64,000 bases of DNA from Pseudomonas sp. KU26590 (GTDB lineage Bacteria; Pseudomonadota; Gammaproteobacteria; Pseudomonadales; Pseudomonadaceae), in NCBI RefSeq assembly GCF_026153515.1, contig NZ_CP110644.1:1889501-1953500 (forward strand), read 5' to 3'. The translations under genes and the position numbers were made by a program. Positions 27,234 to 36,110 of the stretch are shown here, piece after piece; position 1 is the stretch's first letter, and every line of letters begins with the position of its first letter. A model generated the notes under the pieces. It ran no database searches, was not told the origin of the DNA, and worked only from the letters and a program-made list of their open reading frames with translations.

Positions 27234-27579
27234 CCTTGAAAAACGCCGCTTCCTGCCAAACGCAATCGCTCGCTGCGGATAGGACTACCCAAGAAACTTT
27301 CCGAATGAGTTCAGTATCGTTGCCAGCTCGTCTAGTTCCTACTAGATGTCAGCAGGGTAAAAAAGTCCATAATGAGGTCATCTAATTGGTTTCTTGGCCT
27401 CAATTTCACCGATGATGAGTCGAGCGAATTTTTGGGTTGGACAAGTTGATGCTCAAGCCCCCTCTGGTCGAAGGCTCATCAAGAGTCAAAAAATGGGCGC
27501 TGCGGCAGGGATTGTAAGACATGGATGCACTGCTGATTCACCATCGTACGAAGTGGATTTTCGCTTCGAGCGTTGGACG
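27234..27579. other. Gene-free stretch between the IS3 element and the LysR gene
   Basis: 346 bp of lower GC than the flanks. I see no convincing gene, palindrome or RNA. A 69-codon frame at 27394-27603 lacks a good ribosome-binding site and overlaps the LysR 3' end, so I do not call it. Confidence 0.6.
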
Positions 27580-28563
27580 TTAGCTTGGACGCGCATCAGA
27601 TAAATCGGCTCCTTTTTTCAGATGTGGAGATTGAGCAGATGAGTGTCTCTTATCTATCGCTGCCAGTCGGACATCAACTAACGCTGCCTGCTCCCGCAAT
27701 GCATCTTCAAACAAGCTCACCAGTGGAGATGCCGGGCGGTACAGGGGCTTTACGAGGCTGACTGTGAACGGTATTGATGCTGTGAACTGCCTGATTTCCA
27801 AGCCTTGCCCAACGAATTCAAGTGCGGTCAACGGGTTGACGATGGCCAAACCGACGTGCTCACGAACCATCGCGCAGACTGACGCTGCACTGTGGGTATC
27901 CAGCACCATCTGCCGCTCCACCTGAGCCTGAAGGAATATTTCGTCGATCTGCTGTCTGTAGCTGTCAAGGTTAGACAAGCTGACGAATGGCTGGGAGTCG
28001 AAGTCCTTAGGTTCCAATGTATGTTTCTCCAGAAGTGGGTGACCTACCGGCAAGACGCAAACTTCATCAACGACCATCAAGGGTACTAACTCTGTCCCTG
28101 GGGGAGCCGTTGCCGCTTCAGTCAGCCCAAGGTCATAGCGCTGAGCCGACAGCCATTCTTCCAGCAATGGTGATTCTTGCGGCGTGATACTCATGCTGGC
28201 TTTAGGGAACTGTGCGAAGAAGCGCTGGCAGGCTCTAGGCAGCAAGGATTGAGAGAACACCGGTAGGCATGCGATCGACAACTGCCCGTGCTCGAACTCC
28301 CTCAACGACGCCGCTGCATTCAGAATCCGCCCCAAGCCAAAGTAGGCTCGTTGCACCTCTTCGAAAAGAGAAAGGGCTTGAGCCGTAGGTCGCAAACGAC
28401 CACGCACGCGATCGAACAGTTTAAGTTGGGTCAACTGCTCGAAGCGAGCCAGCTCCCGGCTCACAGTAGGCTGGGAGGTATGCAGCATCGCAGCGGCTTC
28501 TGTCACGCTGCCTGAAGTCATGACTGCTCGGAAAACCTCTATGTGGCGCAACGTGGCTGACAT
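27580..28563 (-). CDS. LysR-family regulator, divergent from the N-hydroxylase operon
   Basis: A 327-residue LysR-type regulator. The winged helix at residues 1-60 includes SGSVTEAAAMLHTSQPTVSRELARFEQ. The effector domain resembles the LysR/NocR-OccR group that senses basic amino acids or opines (VLPVGHPLLEKH, VREHVGLAIVNPLTA). It is transcribed away from an operon that includes a lysA-like gene, just as lysR and lysA are divergent in E. coli. A TGATA-N6-TATCA dyad lies in the 155-bp gap. A sensor of lysine, diaminopimelate or a derived product is therefore plausible (inference). Confidence 0.9.
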   Translation of the reverse strand: MSATLRHIEVFRAVMTSGSVTEAAAMLHTSQPTVSRELARFEQLTQLKLFDRVRGRLRPTAQALSLFEEVQRAYFGLGRILNAAASLREFEHGQLSIACLPVFSQSLLPRACQRFFAQFPKASMSITPQESPLLEEWLSAQRYDLGLTEAATAPPGTELVPLMVVDEVCVLPVGHPLLEKHTLEPKDFDSQPFVSLSNLDSYRQQIDEIFLQAQVERQMVLDTHSAASVCAMVREHVGLAIVNPLTALEFVGQGLEIRQFTASIPFTVSLVKPLYRPASPLVSLFEDALREQAALVDVRLAAIDKRHSSAQSPHLKKGADLSDARPS

Positions 28564-28583
28564 GAGCTGGAACTCGCGGATTC

Positions 28584-28599
28584 TGATAATCCCATATCA
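28584..28599. promoter_or_regulatory. Candidate LysR-type operator (TGATA-N6-TATCA)
   Basis: TGATAATCCCATATCA is a perfect 5-bp inverted repeat with a 6-bp centre, lying 20 bp upstream of the LysR gene and 120 bp upstream of the divergent operon. Its T-N14-A spacing fits the general LysR dyad layout. Assignment is by position only. Confidence 0.5.
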
Positions 28600-28718
28600 T
28601 AAATGAATAGAGTTGGTGAATATTGATATTTTATGGGGGATTTGTCTTTCTCCATCATGCCGCCTACCGCGCGATAGCACAGTCGATGCACACGCGCTAA
28701 CCAAGGTAGGGAAGACCG

Positions 28719-30002
28719 ATGGACAATCAAGTATTCGATGCCCTAGGAGTAGGTGCGGGTCCGTTCAATCTCAGCGTTGCAGCGCTTCTTCATCCGATAA
28801 AAACTGTTCGTAATTGCTTTCTCGAAAAGCAGACCGAATTTTCTTGGCACGCCGGGATGCTTTTACCAGACACAACTGTTCAGAACAGTTTCCTCAAAGA
28901 TCTCGTCAGCTTTGCTGATCCAACAAGCGCCTTTTCTTTCCTGGCTTTTCTTCATGAACACAAGCGCCTCTACCAGTATGTGAACGCTGGTTTTCAAAGA
29001 ACTGCTCGCCGAGAGTTCAACCAATATCTGCAGTGGGCGGCCCGATGCCTACCAGCGGTGCAGTGGGGCGAAGAGGTGAAAATGGTGAAGTCCCATTCTT
29101 TGGGATTTGAGGTTTTCACTGAAACTCATACATACATCGCCCGCAACTTGATTGTCGGCACCGGACCGCGTCCATCGGTACCTGTCATGGCAAGACCTTT
29201 CTTGGGGGAGCAGGTCTTTCATAGCAGCGACTACCTGTTCAATCGACAGTCGCTGAGTGGACGACGGATTGCGGTCATCGGCGGTGGCCAAAGCGGGGCT
29301 GAAATCGTACTCGATCTGCTGGGACAGAGCGAAACACCCAGCGAAATCGTCTGGTTGAGTTCGCGTCCGAATCTTGCTCCGCTAGATGAGTCTCACTTTG
29401 CCAATGAGCTGTTTACCCCTGCCTATGTGGAATATTTTTGGAGTTTGGAGAAATCAAAAAAACACCAGTTGCTCGCGCAACATACGTTAACGAGTGACGG
29501 TATTTCTCCAGAGACCCTGGAAGCGCTTTATCAAAGACTCTACCAACTTCGATTCGTAGATCACGGCGCACCCTGTCGATTGATGCACTCACGCAGAGTA
29601 GAAAACATAAGGCCTGCCGACGGCGCATATCTACTGGATGTAAGAGAATTGGACACCGAACGCACGGAGGTTCTTGGTGTAGAGCGCATTGTATTGGCCA
29701 CGGGGTACAGACAAGACGCTGTACCTGCAGTCCTGGAAAACTTACTGGATGACATCGAGTTTTCAGACGATGAACCGGTCGTTCACCTGGACTTTTCGCT
29801 CGGGTACCGGGGGGCTGGGAAGATTTTTTTGCTCAATGCCGCTAGGCACAGCCACGGAGTCAGTGAGCCGAATTTGTCTTTGAATTCTTGGCGTGCTGCC
29901 ACCATCGTCAACGCTATCGTTGGCTATGAGCACTATGCGAGCCCTCATACTCATTCAATGCTTGAGCTCGGACATTTCACCAATAGAGTAGGCGTTTCCT
30001 GA
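28719..30002 (+). CDS. L-lysine/L-ornithine N-monooxygenase family protein (IucD/PvdA-like)
   Basis: A 427-residue flavin-dependent N-hydroxylase. The FAD motif GAGPFNLSVAALL is at residues 11-23, with FSWHAGMLLPDTTVQNSFLKDLVSFADPTS, the family hallmark, at about residues 41-70. The NADPH motif GGGQSGAE and the ATGY motif (VLATGYRQDA) are present. Such enzymes add one oxygen to the side-chain amine of lysine or ornithine, normally as the first step toward a hydroxamate siderophore. Here no acyltransferase, NIS synthetase or NRPS accompanies it. It overlaps the EamA gene by 1 bp and heads a three-gene operon. I cannot decide lysine versus ornithine from sequence; the lysA-like gene favours lysine. 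Confidence 0.9.
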   Translation: MDNQVFDALGVGAGPFNLSVAALLHPIKTVRNCFLEKQTEFSWHAGMLLPDTTVQNSFLKDLVSFADPTSAFSFLAFLHEHKRLYQYVNAGFQRTARREFNQYLQWAARCLPAVQWGEEVKMVKSHSLGFEVFTETHTYIARNLIVGTGPRPSVPVMARPFLGEQVFHSSDYLFNRQSLSGRRIAVIGGGQSGAEIVLDLLGQSETPSEIVWLSSRPNLAPLDESHFANELFTPAYVEYFWSLEKSKKHQLLAQHTLTSDGISPETLEALYQRLYQLRFVDHGAPCRLMHSRRVENIRPADGAYLLDVRELDTERTEVLGVERIVLATGYRQDAVPAVLENLLDDIEFSDDEPVVHLDFSLGYRGAGKIFLLNAARHSHGVSEPNLSLNSWRAATIVNAIVGYEHYASPHTHSMLELGHFTNRVGVS

Positions 30003-30877
30003 TGGCCCCTTACTTATATGTCTTGGCGGCCGCTTTTTTATGGGGGACTTCGTTCGTCGCCGGAAAAATGGCCTTTGGCGTGGCTGATGCCCCGCTCATT
30101 GTTTTAGCGCGCTTTACGATGGCAAGCATTTTCTGGCTGCCGGTATTTCGCTCAGCTCTTGGCAGTATTCCCCGGGCAAGATGGGGAGCGCTGTTGCTGC
30201 TGTCATTTTTGATGATTCCAGCAACCTTCCTGCTGCAGTTCATCGGGCTGCGATACACAAGTGCTACCAGCGCAACGCTGATGATCGGCTTTGAACCCTT
30301 GATGGTGATGCTGTTCGGGTGGTTGATCTGGCGAGAGCAGATGACCTTGCTCAACCTAATGCTTGCTGCTGTCGCCTTGATAGGCGTTCTGCTGGTGATG
30401 GGCTGGCCTGATGGAGCCAACTTCGTGGGCTGCCTCCTGGTCTTGATCTCGACGGTGGTGGTTGCTATCTGGGTTCGTTGGTCAAAGAGTTGGATGCAGG
30501 GGCTTTCGGTCAATGCCTTTACTGCGCTGACAACTGTGTCAGGGACCGTAATGCTCATTCCGTTTGCCTTGCTCATGACTAACGATTGGCAGGTCAACTT
30601 TTCCTCTCAAGGGGTTGCAGCGTTGCTCTACCTGGGCATTGGTTGCAGTTTGGGGGCTGGCTGGCTTTGGAACATGGGGATCCGGTCTATTCCAGCAGAC
30701 TCAGGCGGCATGTTTTTAGCGCTGGAGCCTGTTTTCGGAGTCATATTTGCGGTCGCTCTTCTGTATGAACCCTTGAGCACAACAACCCTTGCGGGTATCG
30801 GTCTCGTTGTGCTCCCGGTGTTTGTTATCTCTTTCCTGCCTGTGCTTCAGGCACGCCGTTCACCTGAGGCTTGCTGA
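30002..30877 (+). CDS. EamA/DMT-superfamily exporter
   Basis: A 291-residue membrane protein with ten predicted helices and two EamA repeats (residues about 5-135 and 145-280). It begins with the family-typical ALLWGTSF-like segment (LAAAFLWGTSFVAGKMAF). Members export amino acids and small metabolites (RhtA, YdcZ-like). It overlaps the N-hydroxylase stop by one base (TGATG) and is followed one base later by the LysA-like gene. Export of the pathway's product or intermediate is the natural guess. Confidence 0.9.
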   Translation: MAPYLYVLAAAFLWGTSFVAGKMAFGVADAPLIVLARFTMASIFWLPVFRSALGSIPRARWGALLLLSFLMIPATFLLQFIGLRYTSATSATLMIGFEPLMVMLFGWLIWREQMTLLNLMLAAVALIGVLLVMGWPDGANFVGCLLVLISTVVVAIWVRWSKSWMQGLSVNAFTALTTVSGTVMLIPFALLMTNDWQVNFSSQGVAALLYLGIGCSLGAGWLWNMGIRSIPADSGGMFLALEPVFGVIFAVALLYEPLSTTTLAGIGLVVLPVFVISFLPVLQARRSPEAC

Positions 30878-30878
30878 T

Positions 30879-32117
30879 ATGAAATCATTCTCCGATAGTC
30901 TTTTATCTAAACTGGCGGCTCAATATGGCACCCCTTTGTGGGTTTACGACGGCCAGATGATCCAAGAGCGTATTAAGCAGTTAGCTGCCTTCGATACCGT
31001 TCGCTTTGCTCAGAAGGCCTGCTCCAATCTTCATATCCTGAAATTGATACGCGACGCCGGGGCGCTGGTGGATGCAGTGTCGCTCGGCGAAATTGAGCGT
31101 GCGCTACTTGCCGGTTTCGCCGCCGGGACTGCGCAGGGAGCTTCCGGCGTCGTATTCACTGCCGACGTTTTTGATCGAGCTACAATACAGCGAGTGGTCG
31201 AGGCGCAAGTGGAAGTTAATGTTGGTTCACTCGACATGCTACGTCAGTTGGGACCGCTTTCACCCGGCCACCGCGTATGGCTACGTATCAATCCAGGCTT
31301 CGGTCATGGGCACAGTCGCAAGACCAACACCGGCGGCGAAAACAGCAAACATGGGATATGGCATACCCAGTTGGATGAAGCGCTGACTCTGGTCCGTAGC
31401 TTCAATCTGCATCTTGTCGGTCTGCACATGCACATCGGTTCGGGCGTTGATTACCAGCATCTGAATCAGGTCTGCAGCACTATGGCGGAACTGATAGTCG
31501 GCATGGATCATGACATTGAAGCCATATCAGCCGGAGGAGGCTTGTCAGTCCCATACCGTCCGGGCGAACAACCAGTCAATGCTGATCACTACTTTGCCCA
31601 GTGGGATTACGCCAGGAGGCAAATTGAGCGCCATCTAGGGCACCCGGTGCGCCTTGAAATCGAGCCAGGACGCTTTCTGGTTGCCGATGCTGGTGTACTC
31701 GTGTCAGAGGTACGCGCAACCAAACAGATGGGCAGCAACCACTTCACGCTGGTTGATGCGGGATTTAATGATCTGATGCGCCCCTCGCTTTACGGCAGCT
31801 ATCACGAAATTTCTTTGATTTCCTCACGTGATAGGCCATTACCCATTCAGGAGACCGTGGTTGCGGGTCCTCTTTGCGAGTCGGGTGACGTTTTCACTCA
31901 GTCAGAGGGAGGGATAGTGGAGTCACGGCTGTTACCCGTTGCTCAGGTAGGTGACTATCTAGTGCTGCATGATACGGGGGCTTACGGCGCATCTATGTCC
32001 TCAAACTACAACAGCCGGACCCATGCGGCTGAAGTGTTGGTTTATGGCGATGAGGAGCGCCTGATCAGAAAACGCCAGCCATTAAGTGCCTTATTGGAGC
32101 TTGAAGAAGGCAGTTAA
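30879..32117 (+). CDS. Diaminopimelate decarboxylase-like PLP enzyme
   Basis: A 412-residue fold-III PLP decarboxylase of the short E. coli LysA type. The PLP lysine is in FAQKACSNLHIL (about residue 50). HIGSG, EPGRFLVADAGVL and the substrate-specific GPLCESGDVF are all kept, as is LHDTGAYGASMSSNYNSR near the end. These are diaminopimelate decarboxylase signatures, not ornithine decarboxylase ones. A pseudomonad already needs a housekeeping lysA, so this is probably a second copy giving lysine, or decarboxylating a related diamino acid, for the pathway. Start chosen one base after the EamA stop. Confidence 0.88.
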   Translation: MKSFSDSLLSKLAAQYGTPLWVYDGQMIQERIKQLAAFDTVRFAQKACSNLHILKLIRDAGALVDAVSLGEIERALLAGFAAGTAQGASGVVFTADVFDRATIQRVVEAQVEVNVGSLDMLRQLGPLSPGHRVWLRINPGFGHGHSRKTNTGGENSKHGIWHTQLDEALTLVRSFNLHLVGLHMHIGSGVDYQHLNQVCSTMAELIVGMDHDIEAISAGGGLSVPYRPGEQPVNADHYFAQWDYARRQIERHLGHPVRLEIEPGRFLVADAGVLVSEVRATKQMGSNHFTLVDAGFNDLMRPSLYGSYHEISLISSRDRPLPIQETVVAGPLCESGDVFTQSEGGIVESRLLPVAQVGDYLVLHDTGAYGASMSSNYNSRTHAAEVLVYGDEERLIRKRQPLSALLELEEGS

Positions 32118-32270
32118 GCGCGTAAGGCAGTAATACGATCGTCAGCACCGTTGTGATAGACAGCCTTTCAGCGAATCCTCAGTGCCAGCTTTTTACTGAC
32201 GATTCGCTTCTGGAGGCCCGAAGGACGTTTTTCAAGAAAGCCGTTCCCAGGGCGATGATGTCTGTATTGG

Positions 32271-33230
32271 CTAGAGATCCAGAACCAGTAGAGCTGATAA
32301 ACTTCTTGAACAGCAAAGCGTCATTTGGTTGCCCAACGCTCGTTCTGCGTCACTTAGCACCATGTCCAGGTGTTCCGGCTGACCCGATAGAACCCCGGTG
32401 ATGCAAGCGCCGCACATGCCCTGCTCGCAGGAAACGGGCACATCTACCCCTGCGTCGATCAGTACGTTAGCGATGGAACGATCCTTCGGAATTCGATAGA
32501 CCGCGCCAGTGGATTTCAGCTCTATTTCGAATGCGCCCAGGTTGTACTGAGCAACCAATGGGGCTGCCGAAAATGCCTCTTTGTGAACGCAATCGGCCGC
32601 CCAGCCGAGCTGGCTGACTCGGCCCTCTACATGATTCATAAACTCGCCAGGGCCGCACAGGTAAACGCGTTGGCCAGGGCCAGGATGACTCAGTTCCTCT
32701 GGTAAATACTGGCGAGGACTACGGCCGGCATCGCTATGATGGAGGTGAACGTGGGTCTTGCCATAAAGCATTTCCAGTCGTTCTCTGAAGGCAACGTCCG
32801 CTGCTGTGCGGGTGTAGTAGTGCAGCGAGAATGATAGCTGCTTGCTGAATAACTCTGCCGCCATCGACGCCAACGGCGTAATGCCAATTCCCGCAGCGAT
32901 CAGCACATAGTGCTCGGCAGGCTTGAGGGTAAAAAGGTTGCGCGGTTGCGAGATTTCCAGTTCGTCGCCTTCAGCCAGGTATTCATGTATGAACAACGAC
33001 CCGCCACGCGACCTTGGTTCTCGCTTGATACACAACTCATAGTGGTCTTTGATGAAGGGTGCGCTGGCGATGGAGTACTGTCGAATCAAGCCGCTGGGTA
33101 GAAACACGTCAATGTGTGCCCCAGCCTCAAAAGGTGGTAGCGTGTCACCCGGCATAGGCTCAAGACGAACACCTATGTTCGATAAGCCTTGCGCTGTCTT
33201 ACGAGCCACTCTGACCCTTTGTCGTGTCAT
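32271..33230 (-). CDS. Class IA oxygenase reductase (VanB/phthalate dioxygenase reductase type)
   Basis: A 319-residue electron-transfer protein. It has an N-terminal FMN-binding barrel (RQYSIASAP), an NADH domain (LIAAGIGITPLASM; VYLCGPGEFM) and a C-terminal plant-type [2Fe-2S] domain with cysteines in CEQGMCGAC and LCCSRS. The order FMN-NADH-2Fe2S is that of class IA reductases that feed Rieske oxygenases. GAGGAG precedes the start. It lies 10 bp downstream of the Rieske oxygenase gene, so the two form an enzyme pair. It is convergent with the lysA-like gene. Confidence 0.93.
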   Translation of the reverse strand: MTRQRVRVARKTAQGLSNIGVRLEPMPGDTLPPFEAGAHIDVFLPSGLIRQYSIASAPFIKDHYELCIKREPRSRGGSLFIHEYLAEGDELEISQPRNLFTLKPAEHYVLIAAGIGITPLASMAAELFSKQLSFSLHYYTRTAADVAFRERLEMLYGKTHVHLHHSDAGRSPRQYLPEELSHPGPGQRVYLCGPGEFMNHVEGRVSQLGWAADCVHKEAFSAAPLVAQYNLGAFEIELKSTGAVYRIPKDRSIANVLIDAGVDVPVSCEQGMCGACITGVLSGQPEHLDMVLSDAERALGNQMTLCCSRSLSALLVLDL

Positions 33231-33240
33231 GACTAGCTCC

Positions 33241-34287
33241 TCAACTCAAAAAGAATTGGCTAAGGCCTTGGCTCCGCAGACCTCTGCGATAAGCAATGGA
33301 GCTCATATCGGCGGGGATATGAACTTCTAGCGTCGGATCAAGCGGTAGGCGTTCCGGTTTCTGCGACTCGACAATCAGGCGGTCTTCTTCGAATACGCGC
33401 AGGTTGAATGCGTATACGTCTTTCACCGAGAGTTCTTTGTCGAAGTTCCGTGCTATTGGGGCAAACATCCGTGTCACCTTTGCTGAGACCGGGGACGCGG
33501 CGTTCATGATCACCAAGCGTCCATCCTCTGGAAAGTGGACGGTAAGCGTTGCAGTGAACGGCAGGTGTACTTCGAAATGGCGCAACCAGTTAAAGCCTTC
33601 AGGTGCTTTGCCATCTACCCCGATGGGATAGTTGCCCACGGTACTTCGGTAGTGGGCCTCGAAGCCTTTCGCCGTTTCTACAGGACGATAAGGGGTGATT
33701 TCCGTGTTGTTGGGATCACCGAAGGTGTCAGTGTGAACAAAGCCGAAGTGCGCTACATCGAGGAATCCCTCCAACTGGCGCCCTGCGAATGCCTGGATAT
33801 CGATAGTCGGGCAAATTATCTGCTGAAACTCCGGCTCATCCCAATGCGGCATATTCGGAATGTCGACAACGTCATCCTGCGGGTCGAGACAGGTCCAGAT
33901 TAGGCCGTAGCGCTCAACTGTCGGATAGGTGTAGAGCTGCATACGAGTAGGAATGGCAGTATTTGGGCTGGCGGGCACTTTATTGCAACGACCGCCATTA
34001 CCGAAACGCAGACCATGGTAGGGACAGATCACCCCTTGCCCATCGCTTTTCCCCATGCTTAACGGCACGCCACGGTGTGGGCAAACATCCCGCGCCACGA
34101 TCAACTCATCGCCTATTCGATAAATCACTAACGGCTCGTCCAGCAACATGGCTTTGATCGGCTCCGCACCCACAGCAAGGCTCTGTGCGATGGGATACCA
34201 GTGCGCGGCCAGAATACGCCAGTCGCTTTCTATGAATGTGCAGTTCAGTGGGAGTGTCCGGTCTTTTATCATTTTGATAAGTCTCAT
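33241..34287 (-). CDS. Rieske non-heme iron oxygenase (VanA-like)
   Basis: A 348-residue oxygenase component. The Rieske [2Fe-2S] ligands are in CPHRG and CPYHG (about residues 69-92). The catalytic iron site appears in EGFLDVAHFGFVH, with the usual D-x2-H-x4-H spacing. The nearest kinds I know are vanillate O-demethylase-like oxygenases, but the group also includes N-oxygenases such as PrnD. The substrate cannot be read from sequence. It is an operon with its reductase, and divergent from a LysR gene. An alternative start lies five codons in (ATG at 34272). Confidence 0.9.
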   Translation of the reverse strand: MRLIKMIKDRTLPLNCTFIESDWRILAAHWYPIAQSLAVGAEPIKAMLLDEPLVIYRIGDELIVARDVCPHRGVPLSMGKSDGQGVICPYHGLRFGNGGRCNKVPASPNTAIPTRMQLYTYPTVERYGLIWTCLDPQDDVVDIPNMPHWDEPEFQQIICPTIDIQAFAGRQLEGFLDVAHFGFVHTDTFGDPNNTEITPYRPVETAKGFEAHYRSTVGNYPIGVDGKAPEGFNWLRHFEVHLPFTATLTVHFPEDGRLVIMNAASPVSAKVTRMFAPIARNFDKELSVKDVYAFNLRVFEEDRLIVESQKPERLPLDPTLEVHIPADMSSIAYRRGLRSQGLSQFFLS

Positions 34288-34408
34288 CAGTTGCTGTGCA
34301 CGGTCCGATTCAAAGCGGTCTGAGGCGCTTTAGCGATGGACTTTAGAAGGCCCACGTGATGAACTCAAACACCGTTTTTTCACTATCGCGGTGCAAAAAA
34401 GACAACGC

Positions 34409-35329
34409 ATGTTTCCCTTCTCTCGCTTTACCCGATACTTCATGGAAGTCGTTAACCATCGCAGCATTCGACGGGCTGCCGAGGTACTGCATGTATCGGC
34501 ATCAGCCATCGATCGACAAATTCTGAAGGTGGAGCAAGAGCTCGGAGTGCCGCTATTCGAGCGCTTGCCAAGTGGCTTGAGGCTCACAGCGGCAGGCGAA
34601 CTTCTGTTGTCCAATACCCGCCACTGGCAGAAAGACTACGTCCGTACCCGCGAGCAAATCGACGAGATGCAGGGGTTGCGCAGAGGTCATGTAGAGATCG
34701 GACTGATTGATGCGCTGAGCGAAGGTATCGTCGTGCAGGCCGTTTCAGTGTTAATGAAGCAATACCCTGGTCTGACCTTCGGGATGAAGGTGGCCGACAA
34801 CCAGAAAGTAGCGCAGATGATCGCGTCAGCTGAGGTCGATTTCGGCTTCGTACTGGATGCGGAGAGCAACGCAGAGTTGGCCGTCAGTGCCAGTACCGAA
34901 ATCAAAATGGGCATTGCCATGCCGATCACCCATCCACTGGCAGGCAAGAAAAACATTCGGCTCAGCGAGACACAGCATGAAACCGTCATATTCCCGGCCG
35001 AGCCCTTGGTCGTGCACAAGCATGTAAGAGCGCTGCACAGCCTGTTGCATCTTGATGTCAGGCAGAGAGTCGCCTGCAACGACTTACGCATGATGCGTTC
35101 GCTGATTCGCCAAGGTGTGGGTATCGGCATGCTGTCATGGCTTGATGTCGCCAGTGAGGTGGCAGAAGGCACCATTGCATTCGTGCCGCTGACAGGCATC
35201 CATGTGAGTCATCCGGTGCTGTCTATTTGCGTTGCGCCACATCGACAGCTGTCCAAAGCAGCGCTGTTGGCGCTGGGGGATTTGACCGAAAGAATTAAGA
35301 GTCTGGCGATGCTTCAGGCGAACAATTGA
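34409..35329 (+). CDS. LysR-family regulator divergent from the Rieske oxygenase
   Basis: A 306-residue regulator from the ATG at 34409; a GTG at 34391 would add six residues. The winged helix is atypical but clear (NHRSIRRAAEVLHVSASAIDRQILKVEQELG), and is of the kind with DRQI in place of SRQI. The effector domain carries GHVEIGLIDALSEG and MRSLIRQGVGIGMLSW. It shares only a short 120-bp gap with the oxygenase operon and so probably controls it. It is distinct from the LysR protein at 27580. Confidence 0.88.
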   Translation: MFPFSRFTRYFMEVVNHRSIRRAAEVLHVSASAIDRQILKVEQELGVPLFERLPSGLRLTAAGELLLSNTRHWQKDYVRTREQIDEMQGLRRGHVEIGLIDALSEGIVVQAVSVLMKQYPGLTFGMKVADNQKVAQMIASAEVDFGFVLDAESNAELAVSASTEIKMGIAMPITHPLAGKKNIRLSETQHETVIFPAEPLVVHKHVRALHSLLHLDVRQRVACNDLRMMRSLIRQGVGIGMLSWLDVASEVAEGTIAFVPLTGIHVSHPVLSICVAPHRQLSKAALLALGDLTERIKSLAMLQANN

Positions 35330-35423
35330 TCGGGTGACGGCCAGTTTGAGGTATTTGCATTGGAGATGATCGCTATATATTTAATAACATAGCAAATGAT
35401 GTCAGCCAGCAGAGGAACAGGCC

Positions 35424-36083
35424 GTGAGTGCACCATCTAAAGAGGCTGTCGGTTTAGCCTATAGCATCGAGGCCATGTGCCACGCGCAGGCCATGACCTG
35501 GGAAGCTATTCGTTTGCTGTCGATGCGTATCCAGCCAGGGATGCGGGAGTCCGAAGCAAGAGAACTTGGCAAAGAGGTTCTCGCGCAGCTTGAAATGCAG
35601 CGTATCTGGCATCCGTTACTGGTTCGTTTCGGTGTCAATACGCTCAAGACGTTCAAGCAGCGCTCCGAGGTTGACCCGGTTCTGGGCGAAAACGATATTT
35701 TTTTCATTGATATGGGCGCTGTCTGGCAGGGACACGAGGGCGATGCGGGTGAAACCTTCACTGCAGGGGATGATCCGGAAATGAAGGCCTGCGCCGCAGC
35801 GGCCAAAACCTTGTTCGACCGGATTCAAGCGCGTTGGAAAAATGATCGCATCGCAGGACTTGAACTGTACCGATACGCCGAGCAACAGGCGAAGGACATG
35901 GGCTGGCAGTTAAACCTCAGTATCAAGGGCCACCGCGTGAGCGATTTTCCACATGCCATTCACCGTGGCGGCGACCTGGGTGATCTGGAGCATTGTCCGA
36001 ATGCTGGATTGTGGATTCTGGAGATCCAGATTGCCCATCCAAGCAAGCCCTATGGCGCATTCTATGAAGACCTGCTTGCTTAA
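35424..36083 (+). CDS. M24 (methionine aminopeptidase/creatinase fold) family protein
   Basis: A 219-residue pita-bread-fold protein from a GTG start with AGAGGAAC upstream. Two metal aspartates are visible in FFIDMGAVWQGHEGDAGETF, a histidine in KGHRVSDFPHAIH, and a glutamate in LWILEIQIAHP. It is shorter than methionine aminopeptidase or prolidase and resembles stand-alone M24 hydrolases of unknown substrate. AT-rich upstream DNA, and 27 bp ahead of a cyclotransferase-like gene, so perhaps an operon. A role in amide or peptide hydrolysis for the neighbouring pathway is only a guess. Confidence 0.8.
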   Translation: MSAPSKEAVGLAYSIEAMCHAQAMTWEAIRLLSMRIQPGMRESEARELGKEVLAQLEMQRIWHPLLVRFGVNTLKTFKQRSEVDPVLGENDIFFIDMGAVWQGHEGDAGETFTAGDDPEMKACAAAAKTLFDRIQARWKNDRIAGLELYRYAEQQAKDMGWQLNLSIKGHRVSDFPHAIHRGGDLGDLEHCPNAGLWILEIQIAHPSKPYGAFYEDLLA

Positions 36084-36110
36084 CTATTTGTGTCCAATGA
36101 AGAGAGATCA

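Noticed and set aside
27394..27603. A 69-codon frame after the IS3 element
   Set aside because: No ribosome-binding site, overlaps the LysR gene end, and gives no known fold.
33408..33420. GTATAC inside the Rieske gene as a further GntR operator
   Set aside because: It is in coding sequence, with no flanking match beyond the 6-bp core, so chance is the simpler explanation. The same holds for 38812 and 43126.
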